A stretch of 50,265 nt of DNA, from positions 1-50,265 of the forward strand of contig QCNN01000007.1 of the NCBI GenBank assembly GCA_003213175.1, in the 5' to 3' direction. The notes below the pieces were generated by a model. It was not told the origin of the DNA. It saw nothing but the letters and a program-made list of their open reading frames with translations, and ran no database searches. Below are positions 1-9,280 of the stretch, piece by piece. Made by a program: the position numbers and the translations under genes. Each line of letters opens with the position of its first letter. The first letter of the stretch is position 1. The DNA comes from SAR116 cluster bacterium AG-426-B08. Its GTDB lineage: Bacteria; Pseudomonadota; Alphaproteobacteria; Puniceispirillales; Marisalimonadaceae.

Positions 1-255
1 ATGTCATTAAATATTTATCTTTCAATTTTTGAATATAGTTTTATATTTTTTATAATTTTTTTTGCAACACAGGTCCCAATTTCAATAGGTGGTTGGGGAA
101 TCAGAGAAACTGTTTCTATTTCAATTTTTGGATTGTTTCAAGTAAGCAACGAAAAAGCATTTGCAGTTTCAACTCTTTTTGGACTCACTTTGTTGATAGT
201 ACATTTGCCTTCTATATTTGTAATTATATTTCATAATGAAAAATCAAATTTTTAA
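1..255 (+). CDS. C-terminal part of a flippase-like (UPF0104 / LPG synthase TM) membrane protein, cut by window edge
   Basis: Only the last ~84 residues are present; the ATG at base 1 is probably an internal methionine, since the family is about 300 residues long. The segment is hydrophobic with two or three membrane helices and contains PISIGGWGIRE followed by a helix with FAVSTLFGL. This matches the end of the lysylphosphatidylglycerol-synthase transmembrane family, whose members act in lipid or polyprenyl-linked sugar translocation. It converges on the acyltransferase gene with a 45-base gap. Substrate unknown. Confidence 0.6.
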   Translation: MSLNIYLSIFEYSFIFFIIFFATQVPISIGGWGIRETVSISIFGLFQVSNEKAFAVSTLFGLTLLIVHLPSIFVIIFHNEKSNF

Positions 256-300
256 AAAAAACAAGATGAATTATCTGCTTAATTTTATATAATAGTTTTT

Positions 301-2151
301 TTAAAACCAATTTAATTCTTGCATTCTTTTATTCATAAATAATGCACCATAATTTGTGATATGACCACTATCCCAAATATACCATCCATCTTTATCATAT
401 AATAAACATTCTTTCTTATTTAATTCGCAAAATATATCTAGTTTTTCAAAAAATTTTATCTTTATTGACAATTTAGTAAGATCTTTTTTTAGTGATAAAT
501 ATTGTCTTCTCCAATCTTGTCTAATATTTTTGTAAAAAAAATTTGCTTCCTTTTTTTTATCAATTTTGTGCTTCAATAAAACATACGATAATGAAGAAGC
601 ATCACTAAAGTTTGACGTAGACACAACGTAGATTTGTTTATTCAAATTAGTTAAGTTTTTTATAAAATTAATTACATATTTATTTGTTAAGTAATGCCAA
701 GTATTGCTTAATATTATAATTTGTGCTTGTTTAAATAGCTCTGAATTTAAAACTTTCTTTGCATTATATTTACATCTTTTAGGAACAATTATTTGATCAT
801 TACAGTTATTATTTAAACCCAACCTACGAAATTGATAACCTTCAATATTTTTAATAGTGGCAGATACATAAAAATCTTCACTTTTAGAGTCACCTAAAAT
901 TAAAACTTTTTTTGAATTTTTTTCTTTTTTAAATGGTAAAGTGGATGACATAAGTTGTTTATTCCAAAATTTTATTCTATTCTTTTTTTCATTTTCGTAA
1001 TTAAGAATTAAATTTGTGTTTTCCATAGATATTTTTGAAAATTTGTACTTTTGCATTCCATTACTCTTATGAAAGTAAAGGCCTATTAAGCAAAAAAGCA
1101 ACATTCCAGTTATACTAAATAAAAAAACTTTGCTCGAATTTAAATCTGATTTTCTAACCGGTGTTTCAATAAATTTATATGAGATTAATGCTAAAAAAAC
1201 ACTTATGATAATTGCTAAAATTAAAATAGAGATATTTTGTATATCTATTAATAGTATTTTTAGAGTAGATATAACTAAATAATGAGATAAGTATAAGCTA
1301 TAACTAATAAGTCCAATTTTAACTAGATATCGATTAGAAAGCAGCTTACCAACATTATTGTTTGATGATGAAAAAAAGATAATTAAAGCAGTGCCCAAAA
1401 CAGGAACTAAAGCATTAAAACCAGGAAATTGAGTAAATTTGTCAAAAATAAAAATTGGAATTAAAATTAATATTAGACCTAATCCTGAAAATAACTCATT
1501 TATTAATTTATTTTTTTGGATATAGGAAAATTTATTAAATAATATAGATATCAACGAACCAACTCCTAATTCCCAAAATCTGGTTGGTAACATATAAAAG
1601 GAAAAAGGTGCATCTAATGAGATAAGTTTTTCCGAGAGGATTAGACTAGAAATGGTAATAACGAATATAATTAAAAATCTTAATTTGTAAAAAAATAATA
1701 AAATTAGAGGAAAAAACAGATAATACTGTTCTTCAACCGATAGGCTCCATGTGTGTAAAAGCATGGCGGTTTCAGAAAAATCATTAAAATATTCTGTCTC
1801 AATATAAAAAAAAATGTTTGCTAAAAATAAAGATTTTGCAAATAGAGATTGACCAAAATCTTTAAGTAAATGAGGAGGTGAAATAAAAAAGGCTACTATT
1901 GTACTTAAAAATAAGAAAAAGAATAAAGCTGGTAAAATTCGTTTAGCCCTTCTTTTATAAAAATTACTTAGACTGAAGTGATTCCCCTCTATTTCAGAAA
2001 TAATAATAGAAGTAATTAGGTAACCACTAATAACAAAAAAAATATCTACACCTACATATCCTCCACTAGTAAATTTTATACCAGCATGAAAAAGAATTAC
2101 TGGAATTATTGCTAGAGCTCTTAATCCATCAATTTCTGGCCTGTATTTCAA
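301..2151 (-). CDS. Acyltransferase 3 family protein with C-terminal SGNH domain (OafA/YrhL-like)
   Basis: 616 residues. The N-terminal ~370 residues are an acyltransferase-3 membrane domain: it opens with YRPEIDGLRALAI, carries the family histidine in LFHAG near residue 22, has EEQYYLFFP near 140, and holds about ten hydrophobic helices. The C-terminal part is periplasmic and SGNH-like, with a LGDSKSEDFY nucleophile block near residue 420 and a DSGHIT Asp-x-x-His block near 595. Proteins of this architecture O-acetylate lipopolysaccharide or capsule sugars. The neighbouring flippase-like protein fits a cell-surface role. The sugar acceptor cannot be read from sequence. Confidence 0.85.
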   Translation of the reverse strand: MKYRPEIDGLRALAIIPVILFHAGIKFTSGGYVGVDIFFVISGYLITSIIISEIEGNHFSLSNFYKRRAKRILPALFFFLFLSTIVAFFISPPHLLKDFGQSLFAKSLFLANIFFYIETEYFNDFSETAMLLHTWSLSVEEQYYLFFPLILLFFYKLRFLIIFVITISSLILSEKLISLDAPFSFYMLPTRFWELGVGSLISILFNKFSYIQKNKLINELFSGLGLILILIPIFIFDKFTQFPGFNALVPVLGTALIIFFSSSNNNVGKLLSNRYLVKIGLISYSLYLSHYLVISTLKILLIDIQNISILILAIIISVFLALISYKFIETPVRKSDLNSSKVFLFSITGMLLFCLIGLYFHKSNGMQKYKFSKISMENTNLILNYENEKKNRIKFWNKQLMSSTLPFKKEKNSKKVLILGDSKSEDFYVSATIKNIEGYQFRRLGLNNNCNDQIIVPKRCKYNAKKVLNSELFKQAQIIILSNTWHYLTNKYVINFIKNLTNLNKQIYVVSTSNFSDASSLSYVLLKHKIDKKKEANFFYKNIRQDWRRQYLSLKKDLTKLSIKIKFFEKLDIFCELNKKECLLYDKDGWYIWDSGHITNYGALFMNKRMQELNWF

Positions 2152-2315
2152 GAATAATTTTCCCGTTAATTGTTTTTAATAATAGAGAATTCTTTATTAC
2201 AAATTCTAAATTAACTAATAATAAATATTAATTAGTATGACAAATTTTATTTATTAATTATTTAAAAACAAAAATTTTAGCAGTTTTAAAAATTTTGATA
2301 AAAAAATATTTCTGC

Positions 2316-3617
2316 CTAGATTTTTTCTAGAGCTTGTTCAATGTCATTAATAATATCTTCTGAGTGCTCAATACCTATTGAAAGTCTAACATACCCAGGC
2401 GTAACTCCAGCTTTTAACATATCTTTATTGCTTAGTTGAGAATGTGTAGTGCTAGCAGGATGGATTGCCAATGATCTTACATCACCAATATTTGCTACAT
2501 GGTAAAATAATTTTAAATTATTTATGAATTTTTTCCCAGCTTCTAAACCACCTTTGAGTTCTATACCTATAAGAGAACCCTTACCTCCTTTTAAGTATTT
2601 CTTAGAGAGGTTATTAAAAAATTTGTTTTGATTTGTAGAAAAAATTACTTTTTGTACTTTTTTATGACTTTGAAGAAAATTTTTAACTATATTAGCATTT
2701 TTACAGTGTTGTTTTATTCTCAAAGCCAATGTCTCGAGACCTTGAATAAATTGAAAGGCATTAAATGGGCTAAGAGTGTATCCTAAATCTCTTAATAATA
2801 CTACTCTAGCTCTTATTATAAAGGGAATATTTATCCCTAATAATTTAGGCACCACCTCTCCCCAGATTGCTCCATGATATGATTGATCAGGCATCCAGAT
2901 GTTAGGATGTCTGTTTTTGTTTACCGACCAATTAAATTTTCCAGAGTCAATTAATATACCACCTATGCTGTTTCCATGACCACCTATAAATTTTGTTAAT
3001 GAATGAATAACAATTGTAGCTCCATATTTAATTGGTTTACAAATTACAGGACAAGAAGTGTTATCAATTATAAGTGGAACACATAAATCTTTTCCTATAG
3101 TTGCGACTTCTTCAATAGGAAATACACGAAGAGATGGATTAGGCAAAGTTTCAGCATAATATAATTTTGTTTTCTCATCAGTAAGTCTTTCAAAGTTTTT
3201 TGGATCTGATGGGTCTGCATATCTAACTTCAATTCCCATTGACTTTAAAGTATTGTTGAATAGATTTAGGGTGCCACCGTATAGGTCTGTAGAAGAGACA
3301 ATGTTATCTCCAGTATTACACAGATTTTGTATTGAAATTGCTGATGCTGATTGACCGGAGCTTACACTTAAGCTTGAAACTCCATCTTCTAGTTCTGTAA
3401 TCCTCTCTTCTAAAATATTATTAGTTGGATTCATAATTCGTGTGTAAATATTACCAAATTCCTTTAGTGAGAACAAATTTGAAGCATTTTCTGTAGAATA
3501 GAATTGATATGAGGTAGTTTGATGTATTGGAACTGCTACAGACTTATGAATCTCGTCTTTTCTAAATGATCCACCGTGAATTCCTATTGTTTCAGGATTT
3601 CTAGCAACACTTTTCAT
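2316..3617 (-). CDS. metY: O-acetylhomoserine sulfhydrylase (homocysteine synthase), PLP-dependent
   Basis: 433 residues, full length for MetY. It converts O-acetyl-L-homoserine plus sulfide (or methanethiol) to homocysteine (or methionine) in the cytoplasm. It is a Cys/Met-metabolism PLP enzyme: IHQTTSYQF near residue 31, TRIMNPTNN near 59, SSGQSA near 86, and the PLP lysine in HSLTKFIGGHG (about Lys209). Length and the HGG near residue 14 favour MetY over MetB or MetZ. The start has a strong AGGAGG ribosome site. It is transcribed divergently from an Lrp-type regulator across a 129-base palindrome-rich gap. No SAM riboswitch was recognised in the leader. Confidence 0.92.
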   Translation of the reverse strand: MKSVARNPETIGIHGGSFRKDEIHKSVAVPIHQTTSYQFYSTENASNLFSLKEFGNIYTRIMNPTNNILEERITELEDGVSSLSVSSGQSASAISIQNLCNTGDNIVSSTDLYGGTLNLFNNTLKSMGIEVRYADPSDPKNFERLTDEKTKLYYAETLPNPSLRVFPIEEVATIGKDLCVPLIIDNTSCPVICKPIKYGATIVIHSLTKFIGGHGNSIGGILIDSGKFNWSVNKNRHPNIWMPDQSYHGAIWGEVVPKLLGINIPFIIRARVVLLRDLGYTLSPFNAFQFIQGLETLALRIKQHCKNANIVKNFLQSHKKVQKVIFSTNQNKFFNNLSKKYLKGGKGSLIGIELKGGLEAGKKFINNLKLFYHVANIGDVRSLAIHPASTTHSQLSNKDMLKAGVTPGYVRLSIGIEHSEDIINDIEQALEKI

Positions 3618-3746
3618 TTTAGCCTCCTAAAATAATAAAAATAGAAAATTATACTATTATGTCAAATAAAAACACTTTAAAAAAGAAATATTTTCTTTTA
3701 TTATTAAAATATAGAAAATTATTTCTTTTATAGGAGATTTTGTAGA
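3618..3746. promoter_or_regulatory. Divergent metY / lrp control region with AGAAA..TTTCT-type palindromes
   Basis: This 129-base gap separates the start codons of metY (minus) and the Lrp-type regulator (plus). It holds a perfect inverted repeat AAAAGAAA-TAT-TTTCTTTT at 3681-3699 and a second smaller one, AGAAA-ATTA-TTTCT, at 3713-3726. The 12-mer ATAGAAAATTAT occurs at 3641 and again at 3711, exactly 70 bases apart. Lrp/AsnC proteins usually bind AT-rich, weakly palindromic sites and regulate themselves, so this is a plausible shared operator. That is inference, and the region is AT-rich enough for some chance symmetry. Confidence 0.4.
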
Positions 3747-4202
3747 ATGGATTCTTATGACAAAAAAATTCTTTTTATTTTGCAGAGAAATGCTGATCTA
3801 CCTCTTTCAGAGATTTCTAGGAGAGTTGGGCTTTCCCCAACCCCTTGTTGGAATAGAATAAAAAAGCTTGAAGAGGAAGGGGTGATATTAAAAAAAGTGA
3901 CAATTTTGAATAAGGAAAAATTGAGTTTACCAGTAACAGTTTTTCTTAATATTACTGTTAGAACACATAACGAGGATTGGGGAAAAAAATTTAATGAAAT
4001 TTTAAAAAGGTATAATAATATATTGGAGGCTTATCGAGTGACCGGGTCAGAGGCAGATTATGTTTTGAAGATTGTTTCTGAATCCATTGAAGAGTATGAT
4101 AAGTTTCAGCAGGTTTTAATTAAAAATATTCAGTTTAATAGCATGTCTTCAGCGATAGTTTTGCAAGAGTTAAAATTGAATTATAACTTGCCAATCAGAT
4201 GA
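3747..4202 (+). CDS. Lrp/AsnC family transcriptional regulator
   Basis: 151 residues, typical for the family. The N-terminal winged helix-turn-helix reads DSYDKKILFILQRNADLPL, then SEISRRVGLSPTPCWNRIKK at residues 21-40. The C-terminal RAM (ligand-sensing) domain includes AYRVTGSEADYVLKI. The start is set by an AGGAG ten bases upstream. Divergence from metY suggests it controls metY and itself, possibly in response to methionine or another amino acid; the ligand is not determinable. A 7-bp hairpin separates it from the tungstate operon. Confidence 0.92.
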   Translation: MDSYDKKILFILQRNADLPLSEISRRVGLSPTPCWNRIKKLEEEGVILKKVTILNKEKLSLPVTVFLNITVRTHNEDWGKKFNEILKRYNNILEAYRVTGSEADYVLKIVSESIEEYDKFQQVLIKNIQFNSMSSAIVLQELKLNYNLPIR

Positions 4203-4214
4203 ATATATGTATAT

Positions 4215-4232
4215 TTTACATGAAAATGTAAA
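4215..4232 (+). promoter_or_regulatory. Perfect 7-bp inverted repeat between lrp and tupB
   Basis: TTTACAT-GAAA-ATGTAAA lies 12 bases after the regulator stop and about 20 bases before the tupB start. It has no T-tract, so it is not a convincing terminator. Its position suggests an operator or mRNA hairpin controlling tupBCA. I cannot match it to a known tungstate or molybdate regulator site. Confidence 0.35.
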
Positions 4233-4253
4233 TTAAACATAAAAAATCATATA

Positions 4254-4961
4254 ATGAATGTTTTTAGTGAAGCAATCTTAAAATCTCTTGAGTTAATTTT
4301 TTTACTTGATAATGAACTTTTTGATATTCTTCTGTTATCTTTTAAAGTTAGTTTTATAGCTTTATTTGTTTCGTGTTTAATTGGCTTTCCTATAGGCGCA
4401 TTTTTAGCAATATCTAAATTTAAATTTAAAAATATATTTGTAGCAATTTTAAATGCGTTAATGGGCCTTCCTCCAGTAGTTGTTGGTTTGGTAGTTTATT
4501 TATATTTATCTAGATCTGGACCTCTTGGGTTTTTGGGGATTTTATATACCCCAACTGCCATGATAATAGCTCAATCAATTCTGATTATTCCAATAGTTGC
4601 ATCATTAAGTTGTCAAATTTTAGAGGATCTAGATAATCAATATAGAGATTTATTTTTATCTTTTTCTATAACAAAAAGAACCTCAATATTAGGGTACATA
4701 GTGGATGCGCGCTTCTCATTATTTACAGTTATTTTGGCGGGTTTTGGTAGAGCGGTCTCAGAGGTTGGTGCTGTTATAATTGTAGGTGGAAACATAGATC
4801 ATTTAACAAGAGTCATGACAACGGCAATAGCATTAGAGACTTCAAAAGGGGAATTAAGTCTAGCTATGGCTCTTGGGATAATTTTATTAATTATTTCTTT
4901 AAGTGTTAACTTTTTTGTTATGTGGATAAAGGCTAATGGAAAAACGAAGGGTTATGTATAG
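4254..4961 (+). CDS. tupB: Tungstate ABC transporter permease TupB
   Basis: 235 residues with about five membrane helices. The MetI-like permease coupling region is LAGFGRAVSEVGAVIIVGGN near residues 160-180. The sequence MTTAIALETSKGELSLAMAL is characteristic of TupB/WtpB-type tungstate permeases. With TupC and TupA it forms a high-affinity oxyanion importer for molybdenum/tungsten-cofactor enzymes. It is the first gene of tupBCA and overlaps the start of tupC by 26 bases. Tungstate versus molybdate is assigned from the TupA partner. Confidence 0.85.
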   Translation: MNVFSEAILKSLELIFLLDNELFDILLLSFKVSFIALFVSCLIGFPIGAFLAISKFKFKNIFVAILNALMGLPPVVVGLVVYLYLSRSGPLGFLGILYTPTAMIIAQSILIIPIVASLSCQILEDLDNQYRDLFLSFSITKRTSILGYIVDARFSLFTVILAGFGRAVSEVGAVIIVGGNIDHLTRVMTTAIALETSKGELSLAMALGIILLIISLSVNFFVMWIKANGKTKGYV

Positions 4962-5685
4962 AGTGACGTTAAAAAAAAATAATATTTTACCAATTGCTGT
5001 TGAAGAATTGTCATTAACAAAACAATCTGAAAAAATTTTGAAAAATATAAATCTTGATATTTCATCTAAAGGTATAACCTTTATTATTGGCCCAAATGGT
5101 GCAGGAAAAACACAGCTATTGAGATGTTTACATGGGCTTGAAAAGTATAGTGGTTTAATTAAATATGGAGACCAAAAGTTTTCCGAAGAAATAAAACTAA
5201 TGCAATCATTTGTTTTTCAGCAACCAACACTCCTCAGAAGAAATACAATTGAAAACATTATATTTTTTTCAAAAAATAGAAAAATAAAAAATTATTATGA
5301 CAATGCTGTAAACTTATTAAAATTATTAAAGCTTGAGCAGGCCTTGTTTAAGCCTGCTTTATCATTATCAAGTGGGGAAAAACAGAGACTTGCTTTAGCT
5401 CGAGCCTTATCAATAAACCCTAAATTATTATTTTTAGATGAACCAACATCTCATTTGGATCCTATGTCCTTAAAAATAATAGAAAAGGTAATTAAAAGTT
5501 ATAGTTTAAATGGTTCAAAAATTATATTCATTTCTCATGACTTTAATCAAATAAAGAGATTGGCAGATGACATCATATTTATGCATAAAGGAGAGATTAA
5601 AGAATATAATCTGGCAAAAACATTTTTTAAAAAACAAAGTTCTAAAGAAGGAAAATTATTCGTACAAGGTCAAATAGTTCAATAA
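4936..5685 (+). CDS. tupC: Tungstate ABC transporter ATP-binding protein TupC
   Basis: 249-residue ABC ATPase. Walker A is GPNGAGKTQ (residues 52-60), the Q-loop lies in FVFQQPTLLRR (about 92-102), the signature is LSSGEKQ (144-150), Walker B is LLFLDEP (164-170) and the switch histidine is in FISHDF. The start at 4936 overlaps tupB; the methionine six codons later (4954) is an equally possible start. It energises TupB and is followed closely by the binding-protein gene, completing the importer. Confidence 0.88.
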   Translation: MEKRRVMYRVTLKKNNILPIAVEELSLTKQSEKILKNINLDISSKGITFIIGPNGAGKTQLLRCLHGLEKYSGLIKYGDQKFSEEIKLMQSFVFQQPTLLRRNTIENIIFFSKNRKIKNYYDNAVNLLKLLKLEQALFKPALSLSSGEKQRLALARALSINPKLLFLDEPTSHLDPMSLKIIEKVIKSYSLNGSKIIFISHDFNQIKRLADDIIFMHKGEIKEYNLAKTFFKKQSSKEGKLFVQGQIVQ

Positions 5686-5701
5686 TTGATGAGGATATTC
5701 A

Positions 5702-6508
5702 ATGATATATTTTTTAAAAATCATAATAATAATTTGTTATTATAACTATAGTGCAAACGCCAATGATCAAATAATTATTCAATCAACTACATCTACTAAA
5801 AACTCAGGTTTATATAATTATATTTTACCAATGATAAAAAAAGAACTTGGTTTTAATGTCAGGGTAGTAGCGGTTGGCACAGGAGCCGCAATAAAAAATG
5901 TTAGAAATTGTGATGGCGATGTTCTTCTTGTTCATAGTAAAAAAAGAGAAAAAAAAATTGTAACAGATGGTTTTGCATATAAAAGACACGACTTGATGTA
6001 CAATGATTTCGTTTTAATAGGTCCTTCAATTGATCCAGCTGGCGTGAACAAATTAAAAAGTATAGTTGATAGTTTTAAAATTATATCAAGAAAAAAAATT
6101 TTATTTGTATCTAGAGGAGATGAATCTGGGACACATAATAAAGAACAAGCGATTTGGAGACAATCAGGGATTAATCCAAAAGAATATTCCGGAAAATGGT
6201 ATTTAGAAACAGGTTCTGGTATGGGAGGAACAATAAATATTGCCATAGGTAAAGGAGGCTACACTCTTACAGATAGAGCCACTTGGATTAAATTCGGTAA
6301 TAAACAGGATTTTAAAATTCATATTCAAAATGATAAACTATTAATTAATCAATATGGCATTATGTTAATTAATAAATTAAAATGTCCAAGAGTTAAAGAA
6401 ACGTTAGGGTCTCTTTTTGTTAACTGGATGATTTCTAAAAAAGGGCAAAAAGCTATTAATTCTTATAAAATTAATGGCAAACAATTATTTTTTGCTAATG
6501 CAAAATAA
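5702..6508 (+). CDS. tupA: Tungstate-binding periplasmic protein TupA
   Basis: 268 residues with a short signal peptide (hydrophobic 2-14, cleavage probably after the ANA near residue 20). The mature protein begins with IIQSTTSTKNSGLYN, matching the oxyanion-binding Ser/Thr cluster of TupA. It continues with VGTGAAI, a DVLLVH block where TupA proteins have DVLLVHA, and SRGDESGTHNKE. These motifs separate TupA from molybdate-type ModA. A GAGGAT ribosome site lies seven bases before the ATG. It is last in tupBCA. Confidence 0.9.
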   Translation: MIYFLKIIIIICYYNYSANANDQIIIQSTTSTKNSGLYNYILPMIKKELGFNVRVVAVGTGAAIKNVRNCDGDVLLVHSKKREKKIVTDGFAYKRHDLMYNDFVLIGPSIDPAGVNKLKSIVDSFKIISRKKILFVSRGDESGTHNKEQAIWRQSGINPKEYSGKWYLETGSGMGGTINIAIGKGGYTLTDRATWIKFGNKQDFKIHIQNDKLLINQYGIMLINKLKCPRVKETLGSLFVNWMISKKGQKAINSYKINGKQLFFANAK

Positions 6509-6551
6509 CACAAATTGAATTTCTCAATCATAAAATTAATCTTTTTATTTG

Positions 6552-8171
6552 TTAAAAATTTTCTTTCAATATCATGTCTGATCCTTTTTCACCTATCATT
6601 ATTGCTCCAGCATTTAAGTTTGCCGATAACATTGTAGGCATTATTGATGCATCAACTACTCTTAAGTTTAAAACATCATGCACTTTAAGTTTATTATCTA
6701 CAACAGATGAGGGATCAGTTTTTAATCCCATTTTACATGTGCCCATTTGATGATAACATGTTAATCCTCTTTCTCTTGCAACTTCTAATAATTCTTCATA
6801 AGTATCACCAACACCATCTCCAGGATACATTTCATGATCTAAGTATTCAGACAAAGCATTAGATTTCATCAATTTCCTAGCTAGCCTTATTCCAGCAACA
6901 CAAACTCTTTGATCCTCAGGAGCTGACAAATAATTTGGTTGAATTATAGGTTTATCAAATGGATCGGAATTTTTAATTTTAACCCAACCCTGACTTTCAG
7001 GTCTTTGCTGCCAAACAGCTATCGAAAAACCTGGTTTGTTGTCTAATCCTGCTTGGTTACCCTCTGGGTAACTTGCAGGAGTAAATGTCATTTGTAAATC
7101 ATGGTTTTTAATTGATTCATCAGAATGCCAAAAACAATAAACTAATGTAGGACCTAAACTTAAAATTGAATTTCCATTCCAAAGATATTTAATAATTTGT
7201 TTTATTAATGGAAGCCCTCGAGAAAGTTCATTAATAGTAACAGCATTTTTAACTCTTCCAGTTAATCTTATATTATAATGATCCCTTAAATTTTTTCCTA
7301 CACCATCTAATTCGTGCTTAACAGCAATACCATGCTCCTTTAATAGTTTCGAGGGACCAATACCAGATAATTGAAGAATTTGAGGTGAATTTATAACCCC
7401 TGCTGATAAAATAATCTCTTTATTAGCAAATATTTTTTTAATTTGTCCTCTTCTTCCTCCATGAAAGAATTCTATTCCCTCGGCTTTTTTTTCATTAATA
7501 ATTATTTTTTTTACATGGGCATTGGTAATTATTTTAAGATTACTTCTTTTTTTAATTGGATTCAAAAAAGACTTCGAAGAACTTTGTCGTAATCTTCCAT
7601 TCGTTGTTCTTTGAACGTAAGAAACACCCTCTTGTTTTTTACCATTATAATCATCATTATACGGGATTCCATAATCCATAGCACCTTTTATAAAAGCATT
7701 ACAAAGTGGGTCTCGCCAAGACAAATCACTAACAACTAGTTCTCCAGTTTTGCCATGATAACCTTCATCAGCAGAACCCATTTTTTTTTCCATACTTTTA
7801 AAGTAAGGCAAAACATCTTTATAAGACCAGCCGATATTTCCTTTTTGAGACCAAACATCAAAATCCATATGTTGCCCTCTATTAAAAACAACACCGTTAA
7901 TTGAACTGGATCCTCCTAGAGTTTTACCTCTAGGTATATCAATGTTTCGTCCTTTAGTTCCCCAACTTGGTTCAGATTTATACATCCAATTTAAGTTTTT
8001 ATTATTTAAATTATACATAAAGCCTGCTGGGATATGTATTAGAGGGTTCCAATCTTTTGGACCTGCTTCTAAAATAACAACTTTGTTTTTAGGATTTTTT
8101 GACAATCTATTTGCTAGAACACAACCAGCTGAACCCGCACCAATTATGATATAATCAAAAGTTTCAATCAT
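6552..8171 (-). CDS. GMC-family FAD oxidoreductase (choline/alcohol dehydrogenase-like)
   Basis: 539 residues, full length. The N-terminal FAD Rossmann motif is YIIIGAGSAGCVLANRLS (about 7-24). GMC signature 1 is GKTLGGSSSINGVVFNRGQ near residue 82 and signature 2 is GVINSPQILQLSGIG near 270. The active-site histidine lies in CYHQMGTCKMG near 475, and the C-terminal FAD segment is NLRVVDASIMPT. It resembles BetA and broad alcohol dehydrogenases. The substrate (choline, PEG-type or other alcohol) cannot be assigned because no betaine gene is nearby. It converges on tupA. Confidence 0.88.
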   Translation of the reverse strand: MIETFDYIIIGAGSAGCVLANRLSKNPKNKVVILEAGPKDWNPLIHIPAGFMYNLNNKNLNWMYKSEPSWGTKGRNIDIPRGKTLGGSSSINGVVFNRGQHMDFDVWSQKGNIGWSYKDVLPYFKSMEKKMGSADEGYHGKTGELVVSDLSWRDPLCNAFIKGAMDYGIPYNDDYNGKKQEGVSYVQRTTNGRLRQSSSKSFLNPIKKRSNLKIITNAHVKKIIINEKKAEGIEFFHGGRRGQIKKIFANKEIILSAGVINSPQILQLSGIGPSKLLKEHGIAVKHELDGVGKNLRDHYNIRLTGRVKNAVTINELSRGLPLIKQIIKYLWNGNSILSLGPTLVYCFWHSDESIKNHDLQMTFTPASYPEGNQAGLDNKPGFSIAVWQQRPESQGWVKIKNSDPFDKPIIQPNYLSAPEDQRVCVAGIRLARKLMKSNALSEYLDHEMYPGDGVGDTYEELLEVARERGLTCYHQMGTCKMGLKTDPSSVVDNKLKVHDVLNLRVVDASIMPTMLSANLNAGAIMIGEKGSDMILKENF

Positions 8172-8419
8172 GTAAATCTACATAATAAATTAAAAAATAT
8201 ATTATTTTAATTCTATTCTATCTTATATTAAACTTCAAAGTTAATATTAGTATAGTGTTTATTTAGATATTACATAATTCGTTTAGAAATAAAAATGTTA
8301 TTAAATTTTTATTATAATTTTAATGTATTTTCTAAAAAAAATGCTAATCGTATATTTGATCATTTAAAAAAGAATATTTATTTTCAATCATAATAAAGTT
8401 ATTTTTTATATAATATTAA
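8172..8419. other. Largest intergenic gap; divergent, nothing recognised
   Basis: A 248-base AT-rich spacer lies between the divergent starts of the GMC oxidoreductase and the glycosyltransferase. It must contain both promoters. I see no convincing RNA gene, strong hairpin or repeat. Confidence 0.4.
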
Positions 8420-9280
8420 ATGATGAGGAAACGTTTGAAGCATTCTGTTACACTTATAATTCCGACATTAAACCGATCACAATTTTTAAAAAGAGCTCTT
8501 ATCTCTGTATTTAATCAAACTTTTGTCCCTGAGGAAATAATTGTAGTTGACAATGGTTCAAATGACAAAACCTATCAGATGATAGGAGATAGTTTTAAAA
8601 ATATAAGATATATTTACTTTGAGGATAAAGGTGTAAGCAAAGCTAGGAATGAGGGACTGAAAAATGCTAATAATGAATTAATTTGTTTCCTTGACTCAGA
8701 TGATGAATGGAAGCCAAAAAAAATAGAAAAACAATTATTTTTATTCGACAAAAATACAAATTGCAAATTTCTTCATACAAATGAAGTTTGGTATAGAAAT
8801 GGTTATCATTTAAATCAATTAAATAAACATAAAAAACAAGGTGGGTATATATTTGAAAACTGTTTGAGAATGTGCTGTATTTCGCCAAGTTCAACAATGA
8901 TACATAGAAGTATTTTTGATAACCATGGAATATTTGATGAAAATTTATATGTTTGCGAGGATTATGATATGTGGTTAAGAATATCTTCAAAAGAAAAAAT
9001 TTATTTTTTAAATGAGCCGTTAGTGATCAAACATGGAGGTCATTCTGATCAATTGTCAAAACAGCATTGGGGAATGGATAGATTTAGAGTTTATTCAATT
9101 GAAAAAAATATAAAGCAAAATAAATTTAGCAAAGAACAAAAATTTATAGCAATTAGATACCTACTTGAAAAAATTCAAATTTTAATAAATGGTGCAAAGA
9201 GAAGAAATAATCGAGAAGTTTTTAATAAATATTCAAAAAAATTTGATTTTTGGAGTGATCTTAAAAGAGATAATTTATGA
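8420..9280 (+). CDS. Glycosyltransferase family 2 (GT-A)
   Basis: 286 residues. The GT-A fold begins with VTLIIPTLNRSQFLKRALIS, followed by IIVVDNGSNDKT and the acidic metal/nucleotide motif CFLDSDDEWKP near residue 92. A later CEDYDMWLRIS has the usual acceptor-side ED. It probably moves a sugar from a nucleotide-sugar to a surface polymer or lipid. It opens a tightly packed run: its stop overlaps the next gene's ATG (ATGA, 9277-9280). Translational coupling to an unknown protein and an SPL-like enzyme is unusual for a plain surface GT. Donor and acceptor are unknown. Confidence 0.85.
   Translation: MMRKRLKHSVTLIIPTLNRSQFLKRALISVFNQTFVPEEIIVVDNGSNDKTYQMIGDSFKNIRYIYFEDKGVSKARNEGLKNANNELICFLDSDDEWKPKKIEKQLFLFDKNTNCKFLHTNEVWYRNGYHLNQLNKHKKQGGYIFENCLRMCCISPSSTMIHRSIFDNHGIFDENLYVCEDYDMWLRISSKEKIYFLNEPLVIKHGGHSDQLSKQHWGMDRFRVYSIEKNIKQNKFSKEQKFIAIRYLLEKIQILINGAKRRNNREVFNKYSKKFDFWSDLKRDNL

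Noticed and set aside
3618-3746. SAM riboswitch upstream of metY
   Set aside because: The leader is short and AT-rich, with no recognisable SAM-II or other SAM riboswitch core; palindromes fit protein binding better.
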